From positions 2,232,001 through 2,296,000 of the forward strand of contig NC_072814.1 in NCBI RefSeq assembly GCF_003013715.1: a stretch of DNA of 64,000 nt, read 5' to 3'. Position 1 is the stretch's first letter. Each line of letters starts with the position of its first letter. Below, piece by piece: positions 20,590-31,373 of the stretch. The notes beneath the pieces were generated by a model, which searched no databases, was not told the origin of the DNA, and saw only the letters and a program-made list of their open reading frames with translations. The DNA is from Candidozyma auris (Eukaryota > Ascomycota > Pichiomycetes > Serinales > Metschnikowiaceae). Made by a program: the position numbers and the translations under genes.

Positions 20590-20999
20590 CCGGGTTTTTC
20601 TTCGATTTCATTTTGTCTTTAAATCTTGTTCATGTTGACTTATTGTGTCTCGCGTGGAAATTACGTGGAATTGGTGACAGTGGAGTAATGCATAATTGCG
20701 TGGAAAAGATTGCCGCTGTCACTAAAGCAATGGTAAATGACAACATGAGATGATAACAGTTCCTCGTACATTGATTCGAGAGATAGCAATAAAGCTGACG
20801 TTTTAGTGCAAACGCAAAAGACGTCTACAATGGCTAAACTCAAGCAGATCGTAGAAAATGACAATGATTCGAATCTTTCTACAACGTGCAGCTCACCCTA
20901 CAACGTAATGAAGGCTTATACTGTACACCAGCAACCGTTGAAGTAAATAATGCTTTTGAAGCTCTTACTGAGTTTCTTTCACTCTATTGTAAGTATAGC
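20590..20999 (+). pseudogene. Probable gene remnant on the plus strand, unidentified
   Basis: Three open segments in different frames follow one another. The first (about 20590-20748) contains RGIGDSGVMHNCVEKIAAV. The second (20749-20943, 65 codons open) contains DSRDSNKADVLVQTQK and LKQIVENDNDSNLSTT. The third contains TPATVEVNNAFEALTEFLS and ends at a GTAAGT near 20990. The hydrophilic composition is unlike non-coding DNA, but two shifts are needed to join the segments, so this is a relic or badly sequenced gene. Confidence 0.32.
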
Positions 21000-22301
21000 T
21001 AGCCCCTCACCTTATGTGTTGCGATATAATAGTCTAACCATAGAATTAATGGCTGCAAAAAACACCGTAAAAGACGCAATCGAATTACAATTCACAAAAA
21101 TCCTATGTATCTCCATTCTAAAGAGCCATTTCAGATCTGAGCCCGCATTGAGTATCATATCTGTCTTCTTCGCCCATTCTCCCGTTCTTACACTGGCACA
21201 AAAGGTCTTATCACAGCACTCGTCTTTGAAGTCCCATTTGCAAGATTTCTCACGACCAGCTTAACCAATTGTGCTTGACGCATAGAAAAACAAGTGAAGA
21301 AATCTGTCCAAACAAAGCATTCACTCGCCCATTGGAATTTTGCAACCTCGCAGCAGACACTACAAAAGAGCAGAAGAAAACCACACAAACAGCGCCACAA
21401 AATACAACGGCAGAAACAGCATCAACAAATCGAATTTCCTCTCACGAGATTCCCATAAAACTGGTGAATTCTAGTTGGTGGTCCCATGCATCACCCGGTG
21501 AATGCAGATTGCACGAGAACCCGACTCACCCGAGCAGCCAAGAACCCATGCACGTGGGCCAATAAAAGGAAAGGAAAAGGCAGCAATGCAGCCGGAATTG
21601 TCAAAGAATCTACGAAGTTCTTCAATTGCCATTATTGTCGTTGCTTTTTCCAGTTTCTTCTATGCCCTTCGAAGCCCCGATAGGCATCCTTGTCACGTGG
21701 CCACACCTCGTCAGAGAAATATAAGTCACGAGCATCACGACACCCGGAGCACAGATGAAGACACCAAATTGGGCACTGAAAATGGCGTGAGATTACATTT
21801 GATTGCAGTTGTATGCGGTTGAAGTTGCAACGTCGTTCCGTTGTCTGGCGACGACGGTGGCGATTGCACGTGACGTGTAATCACAAGCAGCTTGCCACGT
21901 GACCGGACCCAAAGGAGATTGCCGGCGCACTGCACACGCGTGTCCCCACACCACAGATAAGTTGCCGTGCGCCTGCAAAGATGGTCCCTTATTTCCAGGC
22001 GTCGTCGAGCGTCTGCGCTACAACCAAAAAAGCATAGTACAAATGTATAGTGAATACATACTTTAACAATAAAAAAAAAGACGTGTTTTATAAATTAAAA
22101 AAAGTAGCCCTTTGCTGGCGGCCTGCCCCAGAGCAAAAGCGTGAACCAAGAAAAAAAAAAGCGCAAACTGGGGGTAAATTAAAAAAAAAAAAAAGTAGGT
22201 TGTATTAGTATGGTGGCCGGCTGGTGGCGGTGAAGTCTATAAAACGAGATATTCTGCAAAACCCTTGGGGAATACAACAGCAGCGTCAAAACGCATCCCG
22301 C
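21000..22301. other. Gene-free stretch with E-box cluster and A-tracts
   Basis: No convincing gene in 1.3 kb. It contains one recurrent motif (21051-21059), four CACGTG sites within 351 bp (21551, 21694, 21867, 21896) and several A-tracts of 7-14 bases between 22069 and 22194, next to the 3' end of the small GPI-type gene. A 71-codon frame that starts inside the motif (ATGGCTGCAAAA at 21049) is probably fortuitous. Confidence 0.5.
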
Positions 22302-22493
22302 TTAGATCAACAAGGCCACACCAGCGGCAGCAGCAGCACCAATGACACCGGCGCCCATGGCGTTGGCAGCAGCCATGCCGCCAACAGAAGACGACGTCTG
22401 GTTACCCGAGTCGTTCTTGCCGCCGCCGGTCTGGTTGGCGGCAGAAACAGCCGAAGCAGCGGTCAAAGCGATAGCAACAGTGGAGAACTTCAT
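22302..22493 (-). CDS. Very small GPI-anchored cell-wall-type protein
   Basis: 63 aa from the ATG at 22493 (an upstream in-frame ATG would add five residues but spoil the signal peptide). N-terminus MKFSTVAIALTAASAVSA is a classic secretion signal with an ASA/VSA cleavage site. A short Gly/Asn/Ser/Thr-rich segment (NQTGGGKNDSGNQTSSS) with two N-glycosylation sequons follows, then an all-small-residue hydrophobic C-terminus (GVIGAAAAAGVALLI) typical of a GPI-attachment signal, with a likely omega site around the SSSVGG region. The mature peptide would be only about 20-25 residues. Function unknown; it may act as a surface spacer. A good TATA box lies about 70 bp upstream, which supports expression. 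Confidence 0.7.
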   Translation of the reverse strand: MKFSTVAIALTAASAVSAANQTGGGKNDSGNQTSSSVGGMAAANAMGAGVIGAAAAAGVALLI

Positions 22494-22561
22494 TGGGATT
22501 GTGGACAAAAAGATAAAATGTGTAAGTGGATGAAAAATCGCAAGATGGAGGGAAAGCGAGG

Positions 22562-22569
22562 TTTATATA
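22562..22569 (-). promoter_or_regulatory. TATA box of the small GPI-type gene
   Basis: TATATAAA on the minus strand, about 70 bp before the ATG at 22493. A CACGTG lies further upstream at 22829-22834. Confidence 0.55.
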
Positions 22570-23053
22570 GTCTCACGGTATAGGACAAGGCGGGCAGGAG
22601 TGTATGGGGGAGCCCCTTTGTGCGGTAGGGGCAGCGGTTTCTTTTTTGGCGCTGCGGCCACTGAATTGGGGCGTGGAGGCAGCGGCGGCGTTTTTTTTTT
22701 TTTTCTCGGCTTGTCTGCAGGTCGGCAGTAAGAGGTGTGAAGGGCAACATTTCTAAAGTGAAAAGTGTTGGCCATGAGGAAAGGGCAGTTGAGGAAGCAA
22801 AGGGGCGGGAAGGACATTAAATGGAGAGCACGTGACCACAAAGGGAAGTAGGCGCCGAGCCCAGGTGAAGGGGGGAAAGACGGGCGGCGTGCCAGCCCTC
22901 ATAGCAACTTCCAATCGTCTTGGCTGCAACCCCTGGGCGGTGGGAGTGCCCGAGCTTCTTTTTTTTTATCTCGGGCGTGGTGCCTTTTTTTCTCGAGGCA
23001 GTGCGCGCACAAAGAGGCGCGACGACAAGAACAGGAAGAAGAAAGAGTCACCC

Positions 23054-23097
23054 CAGCAGCAAAGTCCCAGCAGCAAAGTCCCGGCAGCAAAGTCCCA
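23054..23097. repeat. 15-bp tandem repeat, about three copies
   Basis: Unit CAGCAGCAAAGTCCC, repeated with one C/G change in the third copy. Confidence 0.7.
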
Positions 23098-23589
23098 GAG
23101 ACTACGCAGAGAACGAAAAAAAGTAACCAAAGTGAGTCCTGGTCATTCCTTCCTCTTATTGTTGAATTCTTCGCTGCCCACCGCACTTGGACCCTGCCGT
23201 CTCCAGTAGCAGCCTCGGCAGTTTGCAGCCATCAGCCATCGCACCAGACGTGGGCCCAGAAGGGTAACGTTATGGCGGGCGGCGGTGCCCTGGCGTACTC
23301 GTAGTGCCCACGTCGTCGCCCAAGCCGACCTGGGGCGGTTCCCAGAAGCCATAGCCTTGAGTTTGTTTGGCTCAGATTCTTTGGCCCAGTTTCCTTGCTT
23401 TTTTTCCTTCCCTTCCTTCCTTCCCTCAAGTGCCATTTTCCAGTCGAGTGGATCGGCACGGCTGCCTTTTTTTCGCGCCCTCCCCACGCCCAACAGGGCC
23501 ACCTGCTGTGCCTGCTTTCTCTAGCTTCTCTATTGTGTTTGTTGCGCCTGTCGTGTTTTCGTGGCTGCAACGCGCTGGCGGCCAGGGCA

Positions 23590-23661
23590 AAGGTGAAGTT
23601 GGGAAGGTGAAGATGCGAAGTCGAAGTTGCAAAGTCGAAGTTGCGAAGGTGAAGTTGCGAT
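23590..23661. repeat. Imperfect 9-bp tandem repeat
   Basis: Units alternate around GAAGTTGCG, GAAGGTGAA and GAAGTCGAA over about 70 bp. Confidence 0.6.
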
Positions 23662-23763
23662 AGAGTATTTTTCAGGAAAGTGGACAACGACCACGGCCTC
23701 AAAATCGTCTTGCTTCGCTCAAACTGGCTCTTCTGACTTGCTGCTCTTGCTTCGAATTAGGTC

Positions 23764-24240
23764 TTGCAATTCCATGCTTTTTTGACGCTTGCCTTGATTT
23801 CTCAGGTTGCCTCAGCTTACATCACCCCAAATGGCCCAAGTGGAATTTTCACCAAAAAGTACTGTGTCTCTCATCCTACTTCTCTCGTCGTGCTTTTCGG
23901 GCCTCTCATGGTGCTCCTTCCATCTACTCCCGATTGCCGCTCTGCACAAACGTTTCGTCACTGCTCCCTCAGAAAATCGACAGCAATAAATTTCATGGCG
24001 CTTTTTGCTTTTGCGGTTTGGCTTGTGGGCAACTTCTTGTTGAAGGTTTCGCTGGGGTCGCTTTGGTCTGGGGTCTGCGAGGGACCTCTGTGGACCGTGC
24101 GCTTGGACGAGGAAGGGCTCGGCGAACTTAGGCAGCCTCACATTAGTTCTCTCAGCCGCCTGCTCAGCCGCTGCTTAGTGTGCGCTTCGAGCACCTTTGT
24201 GACTTTTGGCGTCGTGCTACCTGTGAGAGTTCTGGGGTAA
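23764..24240 (+). pseudogene. Signal-peptide-like segment without an ATG
   Basis: A 158-codon frame that begins at a TTG, two codons after a TAG. The first residues after TTG (QFHAFLTLALISQVASA) form a near-perfect secretion signal with an ASA cleavage site, similar in style to the GPI-type protein upstream. The rest shows no family. It may be a decayed secreted-protein gene that lost its ATG, or chance. Confidence 0.22.
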
Positions 24241-24778
24241 TTCTGAGATTCTTTCTTTCACCTCTTTTCCTTAATTTTTTTTTGTTTTTTAATTGGTGTT
24301 TTCTTATTATTTTCTGCCACTCAAAGCTTTGTATTGGTTTTGTCTCCTTCTGTTTTCTGCTTCTACTGGTCTTTTTCTTCTGCCCTCTGGCTCACGTACA
24401 TCCAGCCGAAAGCAAACCCCTAATGCATCAGACAATCTATCGATGCTATTTATGCTTCGCTTCAAGGCATTCGGACGATTGCTTGTGGAGCCCTGTGGGG
24501 GGACGCTGGGCATTCTATTTCGGCTTATCCTTACATATTTTGCACCCATTTTGCAAACCTTTCGCTACACTGCTTCTACCAATACCGAGACGCTCGCTGT
24601 GCACGCTGATGTGCTATGATATTATACAAAGGTATGTTTCTGCTATATTACTTCTATCTCATGGTCTCATTATTGTAGATGTAGAGCCTGCCCGCTGCCT
24701 TCCTTGATAGGATGATCGCATCTGGACGACTCCATGCATCTAGGGTTTCGCCTCTATTTTCTTTCCCACCACAATCAT

Positions 24779-27110
24779 TTACTGATCCTTAGGAGCATCG
24801 TCTTTAGTTTCTTTCGAGCTTTCTTCGTCATCAGGAAGATCCTCCTCTCTAATATCATCCTTCTCGTCAAAACGGGTTCCCTTGGCATACTCTTCCGCGA
24901 GGGCAAGCAACTTGCTCACCTCGTCGGCGTACTCTACCTTGTCCATGTAGAGGTGGAACATGAACGGATCTTCCCAAAGAGGGAAGTTGGACCTGCCCGA
25001 AGCGACGTACTGGTTGACTCCGTTGACGTACAGCTCGATTCGGTTGCTCAAAAGGTACTTCATCTGTTTCTCATGGAATAGCGTAAAGTTCTTCGTCAGC
25101 ATGTACTCCCGGAAGATCCACGGATGCAACAAAAGATTTGTATGGTCTTCTTTGTTGAAGCTTTCGAATTTTTTGGCTTCGCTTTCTTCCACGGCTCGCT
25201 TTCCGTAGCCGGTTGAGTAGTTCTCGACCCACTGGGTTTTATCGTTGGTGTACTTCTTCAAAAATGCATTTGCGATCCAGATTCGAAGATTTCTCATATA
25301 AAAGTAATCTTGGAAATTGGTTTCTAAAAAGCCCTTGAGCTGGTATTCCTGATCGAGCATAAACCCAAATTTTTGCGGAACGTACCCGAGCTGATTCTGC
25401 ACCTCCAGCAACACCAACGGAGACAATTCATGCAAAGAGCTAAAATGGCGGTTTCTGCAGTTGTACACCTCCTTCAACGTATTATGCACAATGGGAAGGT
25501 TGGAGTTTTGGGCAATTTTTTTCTTGCCCTTATCGAGATCAAGAATGTAATCGTATCTAGCTGGTGCCGACTCGTTGCTCACCGATAAAGCAGTAATGTC
25601 AACATAAAGACCCGTGGCCACGTCAATGAAACGTGCATCAATGTTGTTCATGCCGTTTCCTCTATCACGATGGGTGATACTGGACCCAACGTCGATGAAA
25701 AACAGGCTCATGCCGTTGAAGGCACTCTTGTCTCCTGCTGCATCATCCACGCCCACATTTTCAATCACAAGCGACTGGTTGAATTCTCGCCAACCTGTGC
25801 AAATCGCTGATGGGCATCTGAGCGTCGGTATCAGAATCCCAGGGAAACGCCATCCCGTTCCAGTACCACGAGAGCAACGAACCGTGTGCTATCCATGTGA
25901 CAAGGCCATGGCTTCGGCAGAACTGAAGGTAGTTTTGATGAGCCTGTGCAACACGAGGGTCTGCTTGTCAGTATTAATCGTGAGCCCGTCAAAGAAGCGC
26001 CAGTCGTGGTGCTCCCGAAAACCTTCGACTTGTCTGAGTTTACCAACTTGGCCTCGTCAAAATATTTCACAGGGGAATCTGTGCTGTTGGAGTCGAGGAG
26101 ACTCTCGAGATACAGTTTCTCCAGGAAAGACAATTTATCCTTTGCCTTAATTTCGTCCACCACCTGGTTGACGTCCACATGAAACATGCTGGGCTCGAGG
26201 TGGATGATCAGGTCTTTGACAACCCTGTCGGAGTTGGAAGGGGGCCTTGTCTTGAGAAGCTTGTCGTAGGCGTCAAGCACGTCCCAGGAATCTGAGTTCA
26301 CCTCTGACAAAACTTCCTCGACAATGCCATTGGTCAAAAGAGCGTTGCGGTAATCGTTGACGTCGTTGTCCTTGACGTCCACAATGTACGAGCCGTGGTT
26401 GTTAGTCATAAACACGAGCTTTGTCGGGCTTGGGAACCCGTATAGAGAAACGACTTGCCCAAGTACCTCATGTTCTCTCTTGTTTGAGCGTGCGGGAATT
26501 GGTCGACCGTATACCCCAACGGGTGGGATGGGTCGTCGTGGCAATACTGGTCAACGGGCCTTGCTATAGAGCCCTTGAGCACCTTGCGCTTGTTGGAAAT
26601 GTCGTACAAGGAGGAGCAGTTGGGCTTGTGGCCCTCGGGCAACAAAATATACTTGTTGAGGGCGTGCAAGTCGACCCAATCAGACCAGTGGAATGGCACG
26701 GGCTCGTTGGGATGGACACGGATCCAGTGGAGGTAGGCAGCTAGCGTGAATCTCGGGTCGAACGGCTGGACCTGTGGTTTTGCCGAAGTGTGGTAGTACG
26801 ATGGCACCGAGAGCGCCGTTGGAGGAGCGTACCCAGGGTTGATGAAGGAGAGCTCGGGGAAATCGCCCGAGGCAAACTTGGACGCGGCTATCTCATCCAA
26901 GCTTCGCTGAAAGGTCTCATCTGAGTCTAGTTTCAAGTCTGCTGCTGTGTACTTCAGGTATAAGATGCGGAGGTTCAACACCACCGCCTTGTGGTAGCGC
27001 TGGGCAAACGAGCGGAGCGGGTTCAACGCCAATAGCGACGAGTACGCCACGAAAACAAGCAAACATAGCGCCACCACACGGGTGGTTTTCTTGAGGGTCA
27101 CGACCACCAT
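24779..27110 (-). CDS. Mnn4-like LicD-domain protein, frame broken four times
   Basis: A type II membrane protein of the Golgi Mnn4 family, which promotes mannosylphosphate transfer to cell-wall glycans. N-terminal signal anchor VVALCLLVFVAYSSLLAL, a lumenal stem with many prolines, then the LicD (nucleotidyltransferase-like) domain. The LicD signs are SLLSWYWNGMAFPWDSD, with its paired Asp residues, and ARFIDVATGLYVDITAL and YNCRNRHF in the 3' piece. The frame must shift near 26438-26444, 26013-26018, 25892-25895 and 25785-25788; the first three each lack one base and the last has one extra or two missing. After these changes the length is about 777 codons, in register with both ends. The C-terminus is acidic. 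This could be sequencing error or a real pseudogene; the family is multi-copy in CUG yeasts. Confidence 0.75.
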
Positions 27111-27369
27111 GGAAGTTGGGAGGAAGGAAGTGAGCTATGGATGTTTGCTGGAGGTATGCTAGTGAAGAAATGCAACTAAGAGCCCCGTGCAACTGAGTGA
27201 CAAATGCAACCGAGGGACAAAAAAATGCAATTAAAGGAATGCGGTGCTGAAGAGAGTAGCACGAAAAGGCACTAAGCAGCAGGTGAAAAGCAAAAGGTGA
27301 AAGAAAAAAGCAGTTGTTCACGCCCGTGTGTCTGAGGAGAGAGAGGGCTGTTTTTTATGGCATTGCCCA

Positions 27370-27378
27370 TTCGCAGCC
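27370..27378 (-). promoter_or_regulatory. Recurrent promoter motif (TTCGCAGCC on +)
   Basis: 260 bp upstream of the Mnn4-like ATG. Confidence 0.4.
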
Positions 27379-27631
27379 TCGCTGCCATTCCGACATAGAA
27401 TCAGGGACCCAGGGACCCAAGGTCAGGCTGGGGAACAGAGGAAGGAAAAAGAACCAAGAAAAAAAAGACAAAGCGAAAAGAAAAATGAAAAGTAAAAAAT
27501 ATGGACACTCTTAAATTGCAAATTGACGATTTTGATTCTGCTGATTTTCCTTGCAACGTCCAAATCTTCCCCGGGCTTATCTGTTACGGCACCCTGCTTT
27601 GGCAGCGCCGCGACGTCTCCCATTCTTTGGT

Positions 27632-27640
27632 GGCTGCAAA
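27632..27640 (+). promoter_or_regulatory. Recurrent promoter motif GGCTGCAAA
   Basis: 522 bp upstream of the Mnn4-like ATG, in opposite orientation to the copy at 27370. Confidence 0.4.
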
Positions 27641-28426
27641 TTGTGTACCTGAAGCTACGCAAGCCTTGGGTGCGCAGAGCGTCTTTATTGGACGCCTGGG
27701 GGGATTTTTTTTCCAGGGTCAACTGGCCAATCAGCGTTCGAGCTGGGTTGGCGGCGCTTTCAATAACACTTGAAGCGTCGTTTTTCGACAAGAAATTTAG
27801 TACCAGTTTGCTTGGTCGGCCTTGGCGGTCGCCAGCCCGAGATGCGCGGGTAGTTTGTCAGGCCGGATTTGCCGAAGGTGGACGTCGATGTCGGTTGCTG
27901 GAGTTGACTGGGGAAGGGGGGTTTCAAGGATTTGTTTTCAAGATTTTCAAAAGTGTAGAGTTGGATTTCATGTATTTTTTTTATCCATTTTGGCGAGATT
28001 CTTGCTTTCTGGTTGGCTGTGGCAACGCGAACTGCCGACTAACTCTCACGCGAGACTATTTTTCAGCACAGACAGGGCAATGCCCAAAGAAGTTGAGATC
28101 GCCATTGTTCAGATTTAAATGTATTTAGATTCGCTTTGCAATTTCCAGGCTACTCTGGTAGTAGATGAAAGCTGCCTGGAATAAACCCTTTCTTTTTTTT
28201 GTATTTACATCATGTCTGGTTTAAAATGCTAGATACTGGTAATTGTTCAATAGTCTTAACCTAGCTGTTTAGCTTACAATAAGACTGAAAGCACCACTTC
28301 TTCTAGAAATTCTTGTCCCCACATTCAGCTGCCTACAGCTAGGTTCGTGTGCAATGACCATGTGAAAGAGGGTTGGAAACGCCGTGGTAGAAATGGACTG
28401 AACAGAGGTTGCAACATACATCTACA

Positions 28427-29728
28427 TCAACATCGTGGTAACATTTTCATCAATTTGCGTGGCTTCCGTAATAAATATATACTTACTCTAACAAGAAGAG
28501 AGGCGGCACCCATACCGGTACCGATACACATGGAAGTCAAACCAATCTGGCCAGGCTTCAACAATGGCAAGATGGTGGCATACTGTCTGGCACCAGTGCA
28601 GCCCAATGGGTGGCCAAGGGCAATGGCACCACCGTTAAGGTTCAATTTTTCTGCTGGCACATTGCATGTCTCGGCAGAGTACAAGCACTGGGCAGCGAAA
28701 GCCTCGTTGATCTCGAAAACGTCAACGTCGTTCACGGTCAAACCGGCCTTCTTCAACACGGTTGGGATGGCCACGGCTGGACCAATACCCATGATCTCTG
28801 GTGGAACACCAACAGCAGAGCAGAGCACGAACTTACCCTGAATAGGGTAGCCCTTGGCCTCGGCCACCGATCTTCTCATCAACAACACGGCGGCAGCACC
28901 ATCGGAAACCTGCGAGGCGTTACCGGCGTGGGTGGTACCGTCAGACTTGAAGGCTGGCTTCAACTTGGCCAACGACTGGGCAGTGACACCTTTCTTGGAC
29001 CCTCGTCGGTGTCAACGACAATCTTCTTCTCGGTCTCGCCACCCTCTTCATCGTCATCGTCGTCCTCTAAGGATAGCCTCAATGGGCAAGATCTCAGACT
29101 TGAACTTGCCGCTCGAAACAGCCTGCTCGGCCTTTCTGTATGACTCGGCAGCGAAAGCATCCTGTCTCTCTCTGCTGATCTTGTACTTGTCAGCAACGTT
29201 CTCGTTGGTAATACCCATAGGAATCAAACACTTGGCCATCTCCTCGTTCTCCTGCAAAGCAGGGTCCACCTTGGGGATGGCTTCAGCACCGTAGCCCTTG
29301 GTCATCGACTCGACACCGGCAGCAATACCAACGTCAATCTCACCACACTTGATCTTGTTGGCAATCTCAGAGATGGCCATCAAACCAGAAGAACACTGTC
29401 TGTTCAAGGCAATGAAAGCAGAGGTGTTTGGAATACCAGCAGCCAAGCAGGCACCTCTGTGCTCAGAAGCACCAGCAGCTCTGTTCAAAACGTTACCACA
29501 GGCAACGTCCTCGATCAAGTTAGGGTCAACACCGGTCTTCTTGAGGAAAGCTTCAAGGAACTTGGACAAGATGTAGTCGGAACCAACGTCTCTGAAGGAA
29601 CCTCTGCCACCTTTGGTCATGGCGGTTCTGTAAGCACCGACAATGACAACGTCGTCAGGGTTCTTCTCGAGAATCGACTGTTTGGAGGAAGGGCTCAACT
29701 GGCCGGCCAACTGGTTCAATCTGTCCAT
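28427..29728 (-). CDS. POT1: Peroxisomal 3-ketoacyl-CoA thiolase, frame broken
   Basis: Last enzyme of peroxisomal beta-oxidation, cleaving 3-ketoacyl-CoA to acetyl-CoA. N-terminus MDRLNQLAGQL carries a PTS2 signal (R3-L4-x5-Q10-L11). The nucleophile Cys is in NRQCSSGLMA, the catalytic His in GGAIALGHPLG, and the second Cys in SMCIGTGMGAA. Two internal shifts break the frame. Near 29066-29071, before an acidic run EDDDDDEEGG, there is one extra or two missing bases; at 28989-28990 a GG replaces an expected GGG after EGPRK. The C-terminus is also odd: after GMGAASLLVR the frame runs on 20 residues to a stop at 28427, although the enzyme normally ends one or two residues later. The bases there read GTAAGT, so a splice donor or another indel near 28484-28489 is possible. 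Confidence 0.9.
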
Positions 29729-29800
29729 ATTGATATAAAAGGGGTTTAGTTAAAAAAAAAAAGTGGTAGTAAGAACTAAAAAATTAAGGAATCCGCTCGC

Positions 29801-29810
29801 CTTTATACCC
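29801..29810 (-). promoter_or_regulatory. TATA box of POT1
   Basis: GGGTATAAAG on the minus strand, about 73 bp before the POT1 ATG. Confidence 0.55.
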
Positions 29811-29835
29811 TTGTCACATTCACCAGGGTCAGGGC

Positions 29836-29861
29836 CACTCCGCATTTTGGGGCTCGGAGTG
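29836..29861. promoter_or_regulatory. Palindromic CCG-N12-CGG site upstream of POT1
   Basis: Perfect 7-bp inverted arms, CACTCCG and CGGAGTG, with a 12-bp spacer, 108-133 bp before the POT1 ATG and just upstream of its TATA box. Paired CCG/CGG triplets with fixed spacing are typical of dimeric Zn2Cys6 regulators. The triplet orientation is opposite to the S. cerevisiae oleate response element (CGG...CCG). Confidence 0.5.
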
Positions 29862-31373
29862 CATATGCTCGCCACTTGTACCGAGGGTTCCCCAGATGAA
29901 CGAAGGAGCCGGGAATAAACCTGGACTTACGGAGAGTGGTGCAAGGGTTTTTTCAGAAAAGGGCCGGTACATCCTCCTAGTTAACGGCTCAGCACCCATA
30001 CACCATGGTCCTCTGACATCCCACACACCAAACTCGCCAAATCCGGTGCTCGTGCTCTCAGCTGGCGCCAGCATTTATCATCGGCTGCAAAATGATGGCA
30101 CATGGATTCGCGTACTGCACACAACCGCAGCGTCCAAAAGTGTGCGACGTTTTCGGTTGCTGGACATGTGAATGGGCCCCGCCGGATCAGTGCTGGGAAA
30201 AAAAAATGTCGGTCACGTGACGCTTTTTTGGACCGCTCTCTTCATGGACCGAGGTTCTCTTCACCACCTCTGAATATGAGAGGAGCCCATTTTTGCAGCC
30301 ATTGAAGTAAATGTCAAGTATGAGTTAGACAACATTCTTGAAAGTTCCTCATGGCCATCAGTCTCTATTCCATCTATGGATCTTAAATTTTTGAGTCTAA
30401 TCTATTATGGTAGTTGGCGACTTCCTAGCGTTGTGAGGTAGCGGCTATTACTGTAGTGGCACAAAACCGCCCCGACCCACAAGGACCCAATGGGGCTATT
30501 GATGTAGGTGGAAGTTTGAGAGAACTGTTTGAAGGGAATTGGCGGTGGCAAAGTGACTTTAAAGATAATCCGTTTGGGTTTGTAATGATGTAGTGTTTAA
30601 AGCTAAAGATGTGCTTGAGGCAGAGTTTAAGGTGCAAGTAAAGTAGAGGCACTAGAAAGCGCAATGGGATATTCATGGAGTAGATAAGTTATAGAGTGTT
30701 GCAAGTATGGTCATGAAGATATCAGCCTAAAGTGTTTGTTGACGAAAACATTTGTAGGTTTTCGTAGGTTAGCGACTGTTTCTTTCTGCTAGCAGCGAGC
30801 CTAATCACGCTTTCCAAAGCTTAAATTGAACCTTATTTGGTTGATATCGATACGTAAGCAAGATATTTGTTGAGGAAGATCTTGCATTATGGTTCTTTTC
30901 TTCTTGCTTTACTCAATGATCCACCAAAGATGCTTGTTTGAAGGGCACACCAAGGCTAATGATACCTGTTTTTGATAATGGGACACTTGACTTTTCACCT
31001 GAAGTGTTGATTAATGAAGTTTTCACTACAATAACCCTTGACGTGTTACGTTGAGTAAGGTGCAATCAAGCATTTCATCAATTATTACATTTGAGCTACA
31101 CTCTATTGGGTTCGTCTGTTGAGGCCCTATCGTGCCTCCATTTTGTGCATAACACCAACGAATCCAGAATTTTGTGTCTCTTTGAGTACTCATTTCAAGT
31201 ATATCATCCAGGAAACTCAACTCTGACGGCTATTGTACCCTAGGTGTAGGAGAATCCTTGTATGCTTCAGGTCTTCGTTACATCAACAAGTGAGTGGCTC
31301 CCTGATTTGCCTTTAGCTCTTGTTGCCATAATTTTCCAAATCGTCCCCGTTGATATCTCCGCCTTCGTTTTCC
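29862..31373. other. POT1 distal upstream region
   Basis: 1.5 kb with no convincing gene. Holds a CACGTG at 30214-30219 and two recurrent motif copies at 30083-30091 and 30292-30300 (355 and 564 bp before the POT1 ATG). The remainder is featureless to me. Confidence 0.5.

Larger units (their letters stand above)
22570..24778. other. Gene-poor stretch with simple repeats and a possible relic
   Basis: About 2.2 kb with many short open frames in all directions and no convincing gene. It contains two small tandem repeats and one signal-peptide-like segment (listed separately), one recurrent motif at 23222-23230 and two near-matches (GGCTGCAAC near 22921 and 23562). Confidence 0.45.
27111..28426. 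other. Region between the Mnn4-like gene and POT1
   Basis: 1.3 kb with no convincing gene. Two recurrent motif copies (27370-27378, 27632-27640) lie 260 and 522 bp before the Mnn4-like ATG. An ATG-started 90-codon frame at 27501-27773 (start MDTLKLQIDDFDSADF) and a TTG-started 201-codon frame at 27523-28128 overlap here. Neither resembles a known family, and both may be chance. An A-rich tract covers 27438-27500. Confidence 0.45.

Noticed and set aside
21049..21264. 71-codon frame starting in a recurrent motif copy
   Set aside because: No family and average composition; probably fortuitous.
27523..28128. 201-codon open frame starting at TTG
   Set aside because: No family, no ATG, and about 0.5 such frames are expected by chance in a window this size.
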